From: Congregibacter sp.
GTDB lineage: Bacteria > Pseudomonadota > Gammaproteobacteria > Pseudomonadales > Halieaceae
Reading direction: 5' to 3'
Length of the DNA stretch: 18,489 nucleotides
Assembly (NCBI GenBank): GCA_013911345.1
Contig: JACETJ010000011.1
Span: forward strand, 1 to 18,489
Below, one piece after another: positions 1 to 8,252 of this stretch (position 1 is the first letter of the stretch; every line of letters starts with the position of its first letter). The notes below the pieces were generated by a model. That model did no database searches. It was not told the DNA's origin and saw only the letters and a list, made by a program, of their open reading frames with translations. The translations under genes and the position numbers were made by a program.

Positions 1-163
1 GGTATGCGCCCCGTTGCAGTCGCTCGATAGGCAGTTCTGCTGGCGGCGACAAAACGCCTGCCTGCGACTCTTGCGTGCCCTGCGTCTCGCTTTGTCCTGT
101 TGCCAGTAGCCCGGTGCCAAGCAGCGCCTCAAGACCCCTATTCAGCTTTCGCTTTTGCGCCAT
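1..163 (-). CDS. parB: Chromosome-partitioning protein ParB, N-terminal fragment (gene runs off the window)
   Basis: ParB is the CTP-dependent clamp that binds parS centromere sites near oriC, spreads along DNA and works with the ParA ATPase to segregate origins. Only about the first 54 residues are present, read from the ATG at 163. They begin MAQKRKLNRGLEALLG, matching the usual ParB opening (basic stretch, then RGL-x-ALLG) that in this family contacts ParA. After a polar Gln/Thr/Ser-rich linker the frame continues LPIERLQRGAY, the start of the conserved 'LP-x-x-x-x-x-RG-x-YQPR' segment that leads into the ParB/Srx CTP-binding domain. The start overlaps the parA stop by one base (TGATG), implying translational coupling. 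The DNA-binding helix-turn-helix and dimerisation domains lie outside the window. Identification is secure from motif and position. Confidence 0.93.
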   Translation of the reverse strand, partial: MAQKRKLNRGLEALLGTGLLATGQSETQGTQESQAGVLSPPAELPIERLQRGAY

Positions 164-942
164 CAGCTATGTTCCTTATTTTGTTCCTGCCTGCGCATAA
201 ACTCCCCCGCCAGTGCCATATACGCTGTTGAGCCTCGCGACAGGCGATCATAAACAATACCGGGCACGCCGTGGCTTGGCGCTTCTGCAAGGCGAACGTT
301 TCTCGGAATCACCGTGCGATAAACCAGCCCCTCAAAATGTTGGTGGAGCTGCTCAGAGACTTCGTTGGTCAGCGCGTTTCGAGGATCATAAAGGGTGCGC
401 AGAATGCCCTCTATCTTCAGCGACGGATTGACCGTCTGGGAGACGGTGTTAATCGTCTCCATCAGAGCAGAGAGTCCCTCGAGCGCAAAATACTCGCACT
501 GCATGGTAATCAGCACAGAGTCAGCCGCCACAAGCGCATTGAGCGTCAGCATATTGAGAGAAGGCGGGCAATCAATAATCACAAAGTCATAGATGAACTT
601 GCCGGCCTGAAGTGCCTCCTTCAAGCGTCGCTCGCGGTCTTCTACAGACAAAAGCGCCACTTCGGCAGCTGTCAGATCACCGTCAGCTGGCACGCAATCC
701 ATCGCCAGACTCTCAAGCTGCGTGGCAACTTCAACGAGTGGTTTTTGCTCCACCAGAAGCTCGAAAGCTGTCGCCTGCAAATCCCCTTTTTGCAAACCCA
801 CCGAGACGGTCGCGTTTCCTTGCGGGTCTAGGTCAATAAGTAGCACCCGCTTTTCCATGGCAGCAAGCGCGGCAGACAGGTTAACGCTGGTCGTGGTTTT
901 CCCCACCCCGCCTTTTTGGTTGGCAACCGCGATGACCTTCAT
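163..942 (-). CDS. parA: Chromosome-partitioning ATPase ParA (Soj family)
   Basis: ParA is a deviant-Walker ATPase that dimerises with ATP, coats the nucleoid and is released by ParB, which moves parS-bound origins apart. The 259-residue protein shows the deviant Walker A box KGGVGKTT at residues 10-17 with the signature lysine, the LLIDLDPQGNAT motif at about 34-45, the DFVIIDCPPS Walker B region at about 119-128, and the conserved TVIPRNVRLAEAPSHG segment at about 210-225. Length is typical of chromosomal ParA. I chose the ATG at 942 rather than the open frame reaching 990: it gives the standard [12 protein letters not shown] start, has AAGG 8 bases upstream, and overlaps the rsmG stop as ATGA. 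It is third in mnmG-rsmG-parA-parB. No promoter of its own is evident. Confidence 0.97.
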   Translation of the reverse strand: MKVIAVANQKGGVGKTTTSVNLSAALAAMEKRVLLIDLDPQGNATVSVGLQKGDLQATAFELLVEQKPLVEVATQLESLAMDCVPADGDLTAAEVALLSVEDRERRLKEALQAGKFIYDFVIIDCPPSLNMLTLNALVAADSVLITMQCEYFALEGLSALMETINTVSQTVNPSLKIEGILRTLYDPRNALTNEVSEQLHQHFEGLVYRTVIPRNVRLAEAPSHGVPGIVYDRLSRGSTAYMALAGEFMRRQEQNKEHS

Positions 943-1583
943 GGCGCTACCTTCTTCGCGCGCTGAATCGCCAACAACTGAAAAGACCAACCACGCCCCG
1001 GCACAACAACCTCCTGTTGATTGATTTTTTCCATGTCGCTTGGCAGCGCCTTGAGTTCGTCTACGGCACCTTCTGTCTTCATGGCAAATAACACGCTGTG
1101 GTCATGTAACACATGATCTATTCTTTCAATGGTTGTGGCCAGATCAGCAAACGCCCGGGTTATCGCCGCGTCAAGGGGTCGTGCGGGCTGCCAATTTTCC
1201 ACTCTGGCTGTCTCGACTTCGATGTTAGATAAACCCAACGCCCTTTTCACCTCAAGCAGGAAGCGTGTTTTTTTACCATTGCTGTCCACTAGCACGTAAT
1301 CCACGCCAGGTTCGGTAATAGCAAGCGGTATACCGGGCAAGCCCGCCCCTGTGCCAATATCGGCGCGGAACTTGCCTGTAAGAAAGGGTGCAATAGCGAG
1401 ACTCTCGACAATATGCCGCTCGTAAAGCTCCGCTCGTTGCCGCACCGCTGTCAGATTAAACGCCTGATTCCATTTTTCCAGCAGATCCACATATGACACC
1501 AGCTGCGATACTTGCGTATCGTCCAAGCTGATCCCTATGTTGCTGGCGGCGGCTCGAAGCAATTGCCTCTCAGCATTAACCAT
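939..1583 (-). CDS. rsmG: 16S rRNA (guanine527-N7)-methyltransferase RsmG (GidB)
   Basis: RsmG uses S-adenosylmethionine to methylate N7 of G527 in the 530 loop of 16S rRNA; loss gives low-level streptomycin resistance in several bacteria. From the ATG at 1583 the protein is 214 residues (E. coli, 207). Visible marks are the N-terminal helix with [22 protein letters not shown] (about 27-48), the SAM-binding loop [10 protein letters not shown] (75-84), the [12 protein letters not shown] segment (about 98-109), and ITRAFADL (about 141-148), equivalent to the 'SRAF' motif. The start is uncertain: an in-frame GTG at 1601 would add six residues. Neither has a strong ribosome binding site. The ATG overlaps the mnmG end by 8 bases, so translation is probably coupled to mnmG. 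The stop overlaps the parA start (ATGA). Confidence 0.95.
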   Translation of the reverse strand: MVNAERQLLRAAASNIGISLDDTQVSQLVSYVDLLEKWNQAFNLTAVRQRAELYERHIVESLAIAPFLTGKFRADIGTGAGLPGIPLAITEPGVDYVLVDSNGKKTRFLLEVKRALGLSNIEVETARVENWQPARPLDAAITRAFADLATTIERIDHVLHDHSVLFAMKTEGAVDELKALPSDMEKINQQEVVVPGRGWSFQLLAIQRAKKVAP

Positions 1584-3480
1584 GCGCGGCAGCGCGCGCA
1601 CGGTCGCCGAGTTCTCGCTTTTTGAGGTGAACGAGGAGCAGGGATAACGCCGCTGGCGTCACACCGGGAATACGTCCAGCTCTAGCAAGATTTGTAGGTC
1701 GGCTCTCACCCAGCTTCTGGCGAATCTCGTTCGACAGGCCCTCAACCTGATCGAAGTCAATATCGTCTGGAATCGCCATGGCTTCGTGTCGCTGCAGGCG
1801 ATCAATGTCCTGCTGCTGCCGGTCAATGTAACCAGAATATTTGAGCTGGATAGTGACCTGCCCTGCCACCGCCTCAGTTATCGGTTTATCCGATGGCGCA
1901 ATACCCTGTAAGTCTGTGTACTCGAGCTCGGGGCGCTTCAACAGCTCCGCTAATGAATACTCTCTGGACAGGGGCTTAGCCAGTGACGGTGCCAAGGCGG
2001 CTGCCTGGGCGCTATTGGCTTGAATGTAGGTTCGCTCAAGACGGTCTCGCTCCATCTCGATGGCATGACGCTTCTCAACGAAATGAGCCCATTGCTTTTC
2101 TCCGACCAGTGCCAAGGCTCGGCCATGCTCCGTTAATCTCAGGTCCGCATTATCCTCACGAAGTTGGAGTCGGTACTCCGCCCGCGAAGTGAACATTCGA
2201 TAAGGCTCCGAAGTGCCCAAGGTCACCAAATCATCGACAAGCACGCCAATGTAAGCTTCGTCTCGACCCGGCACCCAAGGCGCTAAATCTTTAACTGCTC
2301 GGGCCGCGTTAAGCCCCGCTAGAAGGCCTTGAGCGGCTGCTTCCTCGTAGCCTGTAGTGCCATTAATTTGACCCGCGAAATAAAGGCCTCCAATCGCTTT
2401 GGTCTCCAGGCTATGCCGTAAGTCGCGTGGGTCAAAAAAATCATACTCGATGGCATAGCCGGGCCTGGTAATCGCTGCGTTCTCTAGCCCCCTAATAGAC
2501 CTAACCAAATTCAACTGCACATCGAATGGTAGAGAGGTTGAAATACCGTTCGGGTATAACTCGACCGATGTCAGCCCCTCTGGCTCGATAAAGATCTGGT
2601 GGGAATCTTTGTCCGCAAAACGATGGATTTTGTCCTCGATGCTCGGGCAGTAACGAGGGCCCACTCCCTCAATGGTGCCGCTGAATAAGGGCGAACGATC
2701 GAGTCCCTGCCGGATGATGTCGTGGGTGTAAGTGTTGGTTTCTGTGATCCAGCAACAGCGCTGTTCCGGATGCTGCTCCCGATCGCCCATTAGCGACATG
2801 ACAGGTCTCGGCTCATCCCCCCACTGCTCAGCCATCGCCGAAAAATCGATCGAGCGCGCATCCAATCTGGGAGGCGTGCCTGTTTTGAGCCTGCCGACTC
2901 TTGGGCACAGCTCCCTGAGACGGTCTGCCAGCCCGATGGCCGCTTGGTCGCCCATGCGTCCACCTGACCGATTTTCCTCGCCCACATGCATTTTTCCGTG
3001 CAGGAATGTCCCTGCAGTCAGCACCACTGCATTAGCGTAAAAGGCGATACCTGTGCGGGTGATAACAGCGGACACAGCAGCTCCGGATAGTTCGATGTCC
3101 TCTACCGCGTCCTGAAAAATATCGACATTAGCTGTCTGCTCTAGCAACGACCGAATCGCCTGCCGGTACAAAACGCGATCAGCCTGCACCCGAGTCGCTC
3201 TCACGGCTGGGCCCTTCCGTGCGTTCAGTACCCTGAATTGAATCCCAGACTGGTCGGTAGCGTGAGCCATCGCACCACCCAACGCATCAATTTCTCTGAC
3301 GAGATGGCTCTTGCCAATGCCACCGATCGCGGGGTTGCAGGACATCTGGCCAAGGGTATCGATGGCATGAGTGATCAGTAGCGTGCGCGCACCTGCGCGT
3401 GCCGCTGCAAGTGTTGCCTCGGTACCGGCATGGCCGCCGCCAACCACTATGACATCGTAACGCTCGGGGTGCCTGATCAT
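1576..3480 (-). CDS. mnmG: tRNA uridine-5-carboxymethylaminomethyl modification enzyme MnmG (GidA)
   Basis: MnmG is the FAD-dependent partner of MnmE. The complex installs the (carboxymethyl)aminomethyl group on the wobble uridine of several tRNAs, which supports accurate reading of A/G-ending codons. From the ATG at 3480 the protein is 634 residues (E. coli, 629). It shows the Rossmann FAD motif GGGHAG at 14-19, the [16 protein letters not shown] segment (about 49-64), [15 protein letters not shown], the [18 protein letters not shown] block, and the [19 protein letters not shown] signature. An in-frame ATG at 3537 would add 19 residues ([13 protein letters not shown]...), but these do not match the family, and a good -10 box (3512-3517) sits downstream of that codon, so I reject it. 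It heads the mnmG-rsmG-parA-parB operon. Its partner mnmE lies across a 517-bp interval on the same strand. Confidence 0.97.
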   Translation of the reverse strand: MIRHPERYDVIVVGGGHAGTEATLAAARAGARTLLITHAIDTLGQMSCNPAIGGIGKSHLVREIDALGGAMAHATDQSGIQFRVLNARKGPAVRATRVQADRVLYRQAIRSLLEQTANVDIFQDAVEDIELSGAAVSAVITRTGIAFYANAVVLTAGTFLHGKMHVGEENRSGGRMGDQAAIGLADRLRELCPRVGRLKTGTPPRLDARSIDFSAMAEQWGDEPRPVMSLMGDREQHPEQRCCWITETNTYTHDIIRQGLDRSPLFSGTIEGVGPRYCPSIEDKIHRFADKDSHQIFIEPEGLTSVELYPNGISTSLPFDVQLNLVRSIRGLENAAITRPGYAIEYDFFDPRDLRHSLETKAIGGLYFAGQINGTTGYEEAAAQGLLAGLNAARAVKDLAPWVPGRDEAYIGVLVDDLVTLGTSEPYRMFTSRAEYRLQLREDNADLRLTEHGRALALVGEKQWAHFVEKRHAIEMERDRLERTYIQANSAQAAALAPSLAKPLSREYSLAELLKRPELEYTDLQGIAPSDKPITEAVAGQVTIQLKYSGYIDRQQQDIDRLQRHEAMAIPDDIDFDQVEGLSNEIRQKLGESRPTNLARAGRIPGVTPAALSLLLVHLKKRELGDRARAAAHG

Positions 3481-3511
3481 TGCTGCATAGATCACAGGGA
3501 AAAGGGGCCAG

Positions 3512-3540
3512 AGTATAAACGGGACGGAGCGACGCATGAA
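3512..3540 (-). promoter_or_regulatory. Candidate sigma70 promoter of mnmG-rsmG-parA-parB
   Basis: On the minus strand, -35 TTCATG (3535-3540, 3 of 6 consensus) and -10 TATACT (3512-3517, 5 of 6) are separated by 17 bases. Predicted transcription start is about 3505, giving a leader of roughly 25 bases before the mnmG ATG at 3480. The -35 is weak. The very AT-rich block at 3601-3650 lies 60-110 bases further upstream, too far for a standard UP element. Inferred from sequence only. Confidence 0.5.
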
Positions 3541-3997
3541 CTGTTGCTTTCGGTGATACTGGCTATCAGCAACGACATCACTGCGGCTTAAAACCCCCAG
3601 TAATTAAATAAAATTATTTATAAGAAGAGTATTTAAATACTGTTGTTATTAGCCCCTGCAACATTACTGGACAAGCCGCATTACCTTCTTTATTTCAATG
3701 GCTTGCGTGACGTACAACAGTATGGAAAAGCTCGCTTAAAGCACTGTTTTTTGTGGTAGTACCGTGGGGATAGATTCGCACGGGAGGCCCAATATAATTG
3801 ATGCACAAGCCCCCTACTCACTTACCCTCAGACCTACAAACAGGTTTACTCACAACACGATCGAGCTTCTTTAGTGAGCTTGGAACCGCGGGGACAAGCT
3901 GTGGATTAAAAGAGGGATGCAAGGTTCGTAGCTGAAGTGTTGTCTGCGGGCCGGACAACCGCTTGCTGTAGATTGCTAAAACGCCACTTCCAAATGA
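3541..3997. other. Gene-free interval between mnmE and mnmG, with AT-rich palindromes and weak DnaA-like boxes
   Basis: No credible coding frame or RNA gene is visible here. Positions 3601-3650 are about 88% A+T and contain an inverted repeat (TAAATAA at 3605-3611, TTATTTA at 3614-3620) and a perfect 14-bp palindrome AGTATTTAAATACT (3628-3641). Three 9-mers are one base from TTATNCACA: TGATGCACA (3799-3807, plus), TTACTCACA (3846-3854, plus) and TGTGGATTA (3900-3908, minus orientation). A weak stem TTGTCTG/CGGACAA (3940-3946/3952-3958, one G.T pair) lies just beyond the mnmE stop without a T run. Function is unknown. It could be a degenerate origin element, a terminator and spacer, or upstream regulation of mnmG. 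Confidence 0.6.
3628..3641. repeat. Perfect 14-bp AT-rich palindrome upstream of mnmG
   Basis: AGTATTTAAATACT equals its own reverse complement. It sits next to a second short inverted repeat at 3605-3620. It could be a protein-binding site or part of an unwinding element; nothing in the sequence decides between these. Confidence 0.75.
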
Positions 3998-5377
3998 TTA
4001 CTTGCCAATACAGAACGAAGAAAAAATCTCGCCTAGCAAATCATCGGTGCTCATTGCGCCAGTAATGGAGGCTAGCTCTGTGTGCATGTCCCTCAAATCT
4101 TCGGCCAGCAGCTCTCCTGCCTTACTTGTCTTGAAGCGCAGGAGCGCGTCTTGAAGCATGCCGTCGGCGCGTTTCAAGCAGGTGACATGTCTTTCTCTGG
4201 CGCTAAACGGGGTGGTGGCGCTGGCGTCCCCGAAGCCTAGATGCTGGATAATGGACCTTTCTAACTCATCGATGCCTTCCCCAGTGACAGCGGATACGGC
4301 GATTGTTGCGGGGCCAGAGCCTCCCTCGGCGGAGCCTGGCGCGATGAATAATCCGGGCGTGCGATGCGAGAGGTCAATTTTGTTGTGCACTCGGATTAAC
4401 GGCTGGGGGGTACTCTCACGAGAGAGATCGACCTTTTCGGATGCTGTGTCGTCAATCACCTCAATGATGATGTCTGCGCGCTCCAGCTCTGCTTGAGCCC
4501 TCTGGATACCTTCCCGCTCGATCTCGTTGCTAGCGGATCGGATACCCGCCGTGTCGGATAGCTGAATGGCCACACCCTCTATAGAAATGGACTGACGGAT
4601 GACATCTCTGGTGGTGCCCGGGATATCGGTGACGATGGCTACTGCCTGATTAGCGAGCCGATTCATTAGGCTGCTTTTACCCGCATTGGGCGCACCCGTC
4701 ATCACGATCTGAGCGCCTCTACTCATGAGGGCGCCCCGCTGTGCTTTTTTAATTAATTCCCCTATTTCATCTTTTAAGTCGGATAACGAATCAAACACCC
4801 CACCTTCGTTAAGAAAGTCGATCTCCTCTTCTGGAAAGTCCATTGAGGCCTCCACATACACCCTCAGCTCAATGACCTTCTGATTGAAGTCATTAACGGC
4901 GTTTGAAAAGACGCCCTGCAATGAGGCAGAGGCTTGTCGAGCAGCCTCCACAGTCCGTGCGTCGATTAAATCTGCAAGGCCCTCGGCCTGGGCAAGGTCG
5001 AGTTTGTTGTTAAGGAATGCGCGCTCAGAGAACTCTCCTGGTCTGGCCAATCTTGCACCAAGAGATAAACAGGCTTCGAGCAAGAGGTTAGTGACGACCA
5101 CACCACCATGCCCGTGAAACTCTGCTACGTCTTCTCCCGTAAATGAAGCGGGGCCTTCGAATACCAGCGTGAGGCCCTCATCAATGACGTGGCCAGTATC
5201 TCCGATGAACCTGCATAGAACTGGGTGCCTGACTTGTAACGTTTTTTGTGTCAGACGCTCGGCAATCACTTTGGCCTCAGGGCCTGAGACGCGGATAACA
5301 CTTACGCCACCGCGCCCTGAAGGGGTAGCGATGGCGGCAATGGTGTCTTGATCAAGTGCGCGGCTGGTTGCAGACAC
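3998..5377 (-). CDS. mnmE: tRNA modification GTPase MnmE (TrmE)
   Basis: MnmE is a GTPase that, with MnmG, modifies the wobble uridine of tRNA using a methylene-tetrahydrofolate carbon; it acts in the cytoplasm. The 459-residue protein has the N-terminal folate-binding domain (TIAAIATPSGRGGVSVIRVSG at about 12-32, FTGEDVAEFHGHGG about 79-92), a helical domain, and an inserted G domain: G1 GAPNAGKSS (228-236), G2 TTRD (255-258), G3 DTAG (275-278), G4 NKID (332-335). The C-terminus is FCIGK with the conserved cysteine at 456. Length is close to E. coli (454). The start is a GTG at 5377, with GAGG 12 bases upstream, a rather long spacing. It is last in the rpmH-rnpA-yidD-yidC-mnmE operon, 22 bp after yidC. 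Confidence 0.97.
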   Translation of the reverse strand: MSATSRALDQDTIAAIATPSGRGGVSVIRVSGPEAKVIAERLTQKTLQVRHPVLCRFIGDTGHVIDEGLTLVFEGPASFTGEDVAEFHGHGGVVVTNLLLEACLSLGARLARPGEFSERAFLNNKLDLAQAEGLADLIDARTVEAARQASASLQGVFSNAVNDFNQKVIELRVYVEASMDFPEEEIDFLNEGGVFDSLSDLKDEIGELIKKAQRGALMSRGAQIVMTGAPNAGKSSLMNRLANQAVAIVTDIPGTTRDVIRQSISIEGVAIQLSDTAGIRSASNEIEREGIQRAQAELERADIIIEVIDDTASEKVDLSRESTPQPLIRVHNKIDLSHRTPGLFIAPGSAEGGSGPATIAVSAVTGEGIDELERSIIQHLGFGDASATTPFSARERHVTCLKRADGMLQDALLRFKTSKAGELLAEDLRDMHTELASITGAMSTDDLLGEIFSSFCIGK

Positions 5378-5399
5378 GTTGGTGCTTTGCCTCAGGGGT

Positions 5400-7103
5400 T
5401 TAGAGGGCGCCGCTCTCGATGCGGCGATTGATCAAATATTGTTGTCCCATCGATAGCAGGTTATTGCATAACCAATAAAGCACCAGTCCGGCCGGGAACC
5501 AAAGAAAGAAGAACGTGAAGACGATCGGCATCCACTGCATGATTTTTGCTTGCATGGGGTCGGGTGGAGCCGGGTTTAACTTTTGCATGAAATACATGCT
5601 GGCGCCCATCAGGATGGGTAAAACAAAGTAAGGGTCCATAACCGACAGGTCGTTGATCCACAGCGCAAGCGGCGCCTGCCGGAGTTCAACCGACTCCATC
5701 AGCACCCAATACAAAGCAATGAATACGGGCATTTGAACAAGGATGGGGAAGCAGCCACCCAGAGGATTAATTTTCTCTTTTTTATAGAGCTCCATCATCG
5801 CCTGGGATTGTTTCGCCTTGTCATTCGCGTACTCCTCGCGAATAGCCAGGATGCGTGGCTGCACTTTGCGCATGCGCGCCATGGACTTGTACCCGACGGC
5901 TGATAGCTGGAAAAAAGCCAGTTTGACGAGCAGGGTGAGGAAAATGATGGCGACACCCCAGTTGACGACAAAGCCTTGGATAAAGGTCAGTAACCAGAAC
6001 AGAGGCTGGGCAATCCACCACAGCCACCCGTAGTCCACAACAAGATCCAAATGGGTTGCGAGACCCGCCAGGACCGATTGGTTTTTGGGTCCGACATAGA
6101 GCTGGTTGCTGATGACAGCAGTTTCACCCGGCGAAATTGCCAGGGCCGGGCCGGTATACCCGATGATGTTGTCACCGGACTGGGTTTGTCGGGTCCTGAA
6201 GCGATAGGTGCTGTTGGGTTCCGGCACCCAGGCGCTGACGAAATAATGTTGCAGCATGGCAACCCAGCCACCCGGGAGATCTGCTCGGAAAGGATCTTCA
6301 GCCATGTCGTCAAAATCGAATTTGGTGAAGCGCTGATCTGGCTGAGTTAGTGCCGAGCCCAAAAAAGGTTGCATTCCCATCCCAGATTCACTTGCTACAG
6401 GAGCGGGGGAGCTGTCTCGTTTGAGCTGCACAAAGGGTGTGACTTGTGCGATGGCTGCAGAGGGGTTGGTGATGATTTGGCTGACGGTGACGGTGTGGCT
6501 TTTGGGCTCGAAAAGAAAAGTTTTTGCGATTCGCAAGGCGCTATCGGTACCAATATGTTCGATAACGACTTCGAGAGGCTCATTCTCCAATAATTCGTAA
6601 TTAGTCTGTTCTGCGCGATAAACCGCTCTTTCTTTTTGATCAATGCCATCCGGGCCCACCAGACCTGATTGAGCCACATAAGTGCGCGTTGCGTTCCGCT
6701 CCAACAACACAAAAGGATCAGACGGGTCATCGAGCGTTTTGGGGTAATTCTTGAGTGCAGCACCCACAACGTCGCCGCCCACAAGGTCTATCTTGACCTC
6801 CAAAACATCGGTGTGAACGGTGATGATGCGCCCTGTCGTGGAGGCCGCGATGGGCTGGGGCATGTCAACGTCTGTTACTCCCGCGAGATTGATGTCGTCA
6901 CCGGTGGGGAGATCCATGTCGCCAGTAGCGAGGAGATTGGTGTTTGAGGCCGCGTCTGTCGTTGGTGTTGTGTCTGCGCTCACCATCGGTACTGACGGCG
7001 AGGCCGCCTCCCGCTGCGCGTCACTGAAACGTGTCCACTCCCCCAACAGCATCAAACCCAGCAGAACACTGGCGGCGATTAGGGCGTAACGGGGGATATC
7101 CAT
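5400..7103 (-). CDS. yidC: Membrane protein insertase YidC
   Basis: YidC inserts and folds inner-membrane proteins, alone or with SecYEG. The 567-residue protein has an N-terminal membrane segment (about 6-23), a Ser/Thr/Asp-rich linker, the large periplasmic beta domain of Gram-negative YidC (about 90-345), and the conserved insertase core (about 358-560) with several hydrophobic segments. Hallmarks are the cytoplasmic MARMRKVQPRI (about 408-418), INPLGGCFPILVQMPVFIALYWVL (about 445-468), SVELRQAPLALWINDLS, and the FLWFPAGLVLYW segment. At the position of the catalytic-groove arginine of E. coli YidC (R366) there is a lysine (K394), which I believe is common in related gammaproteobacteria. 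The C-terminal tail is short. It lies 9 bp after yidD. GAGA about 9 bases upstream may serve as ribosome binding site. Confidence 0.97.
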   Translation of the reverse strand: MDIPRYALIAASVLLGLMLLGEWTRFSDAQREAASPSVPMVSADTTPTTDAASNTNLLATGDMDLPTGDDINLAGVTDVDMPQPIAASTTGRIITVHTDVLEVKIDLVGGDVVGAALKNYPKTLDDPSDPFVLLERNATRTYVAQSGLVGPDGIDQKERAVYRAEQTNYELLENEPLEVVIEHIGTDSALRIAKTFLFEPKSHTVTVSQIITNPSAAIAQVTPFVQLKRDSSPAPVASESGMGMQPFLGSALTQPDQRFTKFDFDDMAEDPFRADLPGGWVAMLQHYFVSAWVPEPNSTYRFRTRQTQSGDNIIGYTGPALAISPGETAVISNQLYVGPKNQSVLAGLATHLDLVVDYGWLWWIAQPLFWLLTFIQGFVVNWGVAIIFLTLLVKLAFFQLSAVGYKSMARMRKVQPRILAIREEYANDKAKQSQAMMELYKKEKINPLGGCFPILVQMPVFIALYWVLMESVELRQAPLALWINDLSVMDPYFVLPILMGASMYFMQKLNPAPPDPMQAKIMQWMPIVFTFFFLWFPAGLVLYWLCNNLLSMGQQYLINRRIESGAL

Positions 7104-7112
7104 GATGTGGTC

Positions 7113-7379
7113 TCAGTGAGAATGAACGGGATGTTTGGCGTCGGGTACGGGGTCATGACCGCCTGCGCACCACGGATGGCAGCGCAGCAGTCTTCTGACC
7201 GTTAACCAAACGCCCGATAGAGTACCGTGGGTCGTGAGGGCGTCAATCCCATATTGTGAGCAGCTTGGCGTGAACCGACATGCTCGGCCCAGCCACGGGC
7301 TCAGCGTGAGTTGATAGCCGCGGATCAAGAGCGAGAGCGCTCTAGCGATATAGCCGTCTAGCCGGCGCAACCAGCTCAT
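7113..7379 (-). CDS. yidD: Membrane protein insertion efficiency factor YidD
   Basis: YidD is a small membrane-associated protein that helps YidC-dependent insertion; its mechanism is not settled. From the ATG at 7379 it is 88 residues. It has an N-terminal amphipathic/hydrophobic helix (about 8-30, LLIRGYQLTLSPWLG), the cysteine motif FTPSCSQYGIDAL (36-48) and the second signature CHPWCAGGHDPVP (67-79). Most relatives read CHPW-H-x-GG, so Cys71 replaces the usual His. The open frame extends further upstream (to 7433), but ATG 7379 matches the family start and overlaps the rnpA stop as ATGA. It sits in its classic place between rnpA and yidC. Confidence 0.96.
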   Translation of the reverse strand: MSWLRRLDGYIARALSLLIRGYQLTLSPWLGRACRFTPSCSQYGIDALTTHGTLSGVWLTVRRLLRCHPWCAGGHDPVPDAKHPVHSH

Positions 7380-7729
7380 GATGAGCCAGCCTTGTCCTTG
7401 AGTGCGAGCCATAGTGTGTCGAGTTCGTGCCAAACGCCCGGGTTGTCCAGTTGATCTGCTGCTGACCTCACTAATACAACAAGGTCCAAGGGGTGATCAA
7501 AACGGTTGAGCCTGAACTGTTCTCTCACGAGGCGCTTGATTCGGTTGCGCCGAACGGCGCGGCGGATGTTTTTTTTGGCAACAATAATGCCCACCCGGGA
7601 ACGACTTCCCTTGCTTGGTGAGGCAAGCATCAAAAATGCCTTACTACTGATTTTATAGGTCGGGCTGTCAAAAACCCGCTGGTAGTGCTCAGGCTGCGAC
7701 AGCCTGGAGAGATGAGGGAAGGTGGGCAT
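7376..7729 (-). CDS. rnpA: Ribonuclease P protein component (RnpA)
   Basis: RnpA is the basic protein subunit that joins the RNase P RNA (rnpB, not in this window) to remove 5' leaders from pre-tRNAs. The 117-residue protein shows VGIIVAKKNIRRAVRRNRIKRLVREQFR at about 46-73, containing the central-groove RNR signature (61-63) and the family's left-handed crossover region, followed by LDLVVLVR (about 81-88). Length is typical (E. coli 119). It lies 29 bp after rpmH. A 6-bp stem-loop (7733-7757, minus strand) covers the bases just before the ATG, and no strong ribosome binding site is exposed, which may keep RnpA much less abundant than L34. Its stop overlaps the yidD start. Confidence 0.96.
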   Translation of the reverse strand: MPTFPHLSRLSQPEHYQRVFDSPTYKISSKAFLMLASPSKGSRSRVGIIVAKKNIRRAVRRNRIKRLVREQFRLNRFDHPLDLVVLVRSAADQLDNPGVWHELDTLWLALKDKAGSS

Positions 7730-7732
7730 GGC

Positions 7733-7757
7733 CCACTGCTAATGCCGTGAACAGTGG
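7733..7757 (-). promoter_or_regulatory. Stem-loop between rpmH and rnpA
   Basis: On the minus strand CCACTG and CAGTGG form a 6-bp stem with a 13-base loop. It begins two bases after the rpmH stop and ends four bases before the rnpA ATG. No T tract follows, so it is not a standard intrinsic terminator. Its position would hide the translation-initiation region of rnpA. The role is inferred. Confidence 0.5.
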
Positions 7758-7758
7758 C

Positions 7759-7893
7759 TTAAGCAGACAAGCGCTGGCGCCCACGAGCCCGGCGACGCGC
7801 CAGAACCTTGCGCCCGTTCTTGGTCGCCATGCGGGCTCGAAACCCGTGATTGCGCTTGCGTTTTAGAACGCTGGGCTGAAATGTACGCTTCAT
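7759..7893 (-). CDS. rpmH: 50S ribosomal protein L34
   Basis: L34 is a small, very basic protein of the large ribosomal subunit that binds 23S rRNA. The frame gives 44 residues, opening [20 protein letters not shown] and ending [10 protein letters not shown], which matches the universal L34 pattern along its whole length. The ATG at 7893 has AAGG about 9 bases upstream. It is first in the operon rpmH-rnpA-yidD-yidC-mnmE, with a strong-looking promoter about 100 bases upstream, as expected for a ribosomal protein gene. It is the origin-flanking gene on the left. Confidence 0.98.
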   Translation of the reverse strand: MKRTFQPSVLKRKRNHGFRARMATKNGRKVLARRRARGRQRLSA

Positions 7894-7995
7894 GGCAATT
7901 ACCTTAATCGCTAAGTGTGCTCGCCCCGCCTTTTGAGCGACGCGCTTGGCCCGCCTAAGCTACAGTTGCTATATGGCAGACGGTCAGGGGCGCGG

Positions 7996-8024
7996 ATTAT
8001 AGGGAGCGCTTGAGGCTGATGCAA
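7996..8024 (-). promoter_or_regulatory. Candidate sigma70 promoter of the rpmH operon
   Basis: On the minus strand a perfect -10 TATAAT (7996-8001) is preceded, after 17 bases, by TTGCAT (8019-8024; TTG conserved). The predicted start at about 7989 gives a leader near 95 bases before rpmH. No other -10 of this quality was noticed in the interval. Confidence 0.7.
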
Positions 8025-8241
8025 GGCTTGGGTTTGCTAATGTTTCCCTGCTTGCGCGGCCATCTAAAAAATTTCATCCACCCGTGGTCGCTCGATGCTC
8101 AACGATAGGTGGCCAGGTGGGACCGACAGTTAAAGCAGATGTTTTTCATGGTGTTACGGGAGCCCGCCCTGACCCACACACCCCCATGGCTATATTTTTG
8201 CCGGCGGCGAGCAGAGCAAAAAGCCACAGGTTGACCAAAAG

Positions 8242-8250
8242 ATATACACA
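8242..8250 (+). promoter_or_regulatory. DnaA box, near match
   Basis: ATATACACA differs from TTATNCACA only at the first base. It lies two bases before the perfect box at 8253 in the same orientation, so the two box starts are 11 bp apart, about one helical turn. Confidence 0.55.
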
Positions 8251-8252
8251 CT

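Noticed and set aside
271..831. Long plus-strand open frame of 186 codons opposite parA
   Set aside because: It lies wholly antisense to a well-conserved gene, starts without a recognisable ribosome binding site and shows no familiar motif; it is a codon-bias shadow.
3481..3537. Upstream ATG at 3537 as the mnmG start, adding a hydrophobic 19-residue leader
   Set aside because: The extra residues are unlike the MnmG family and the best promoter (-10 at 3512-3517) lies inside them; the ATG at 3480 fits the conserved N-terminus.
3940..3958. Stem-loop after mnmE as an intrinsic terminator
   Set aside because: The 7-bp stem includes a G.T pair and has no T run on the minus strand, so it does not meet the usual pattern.
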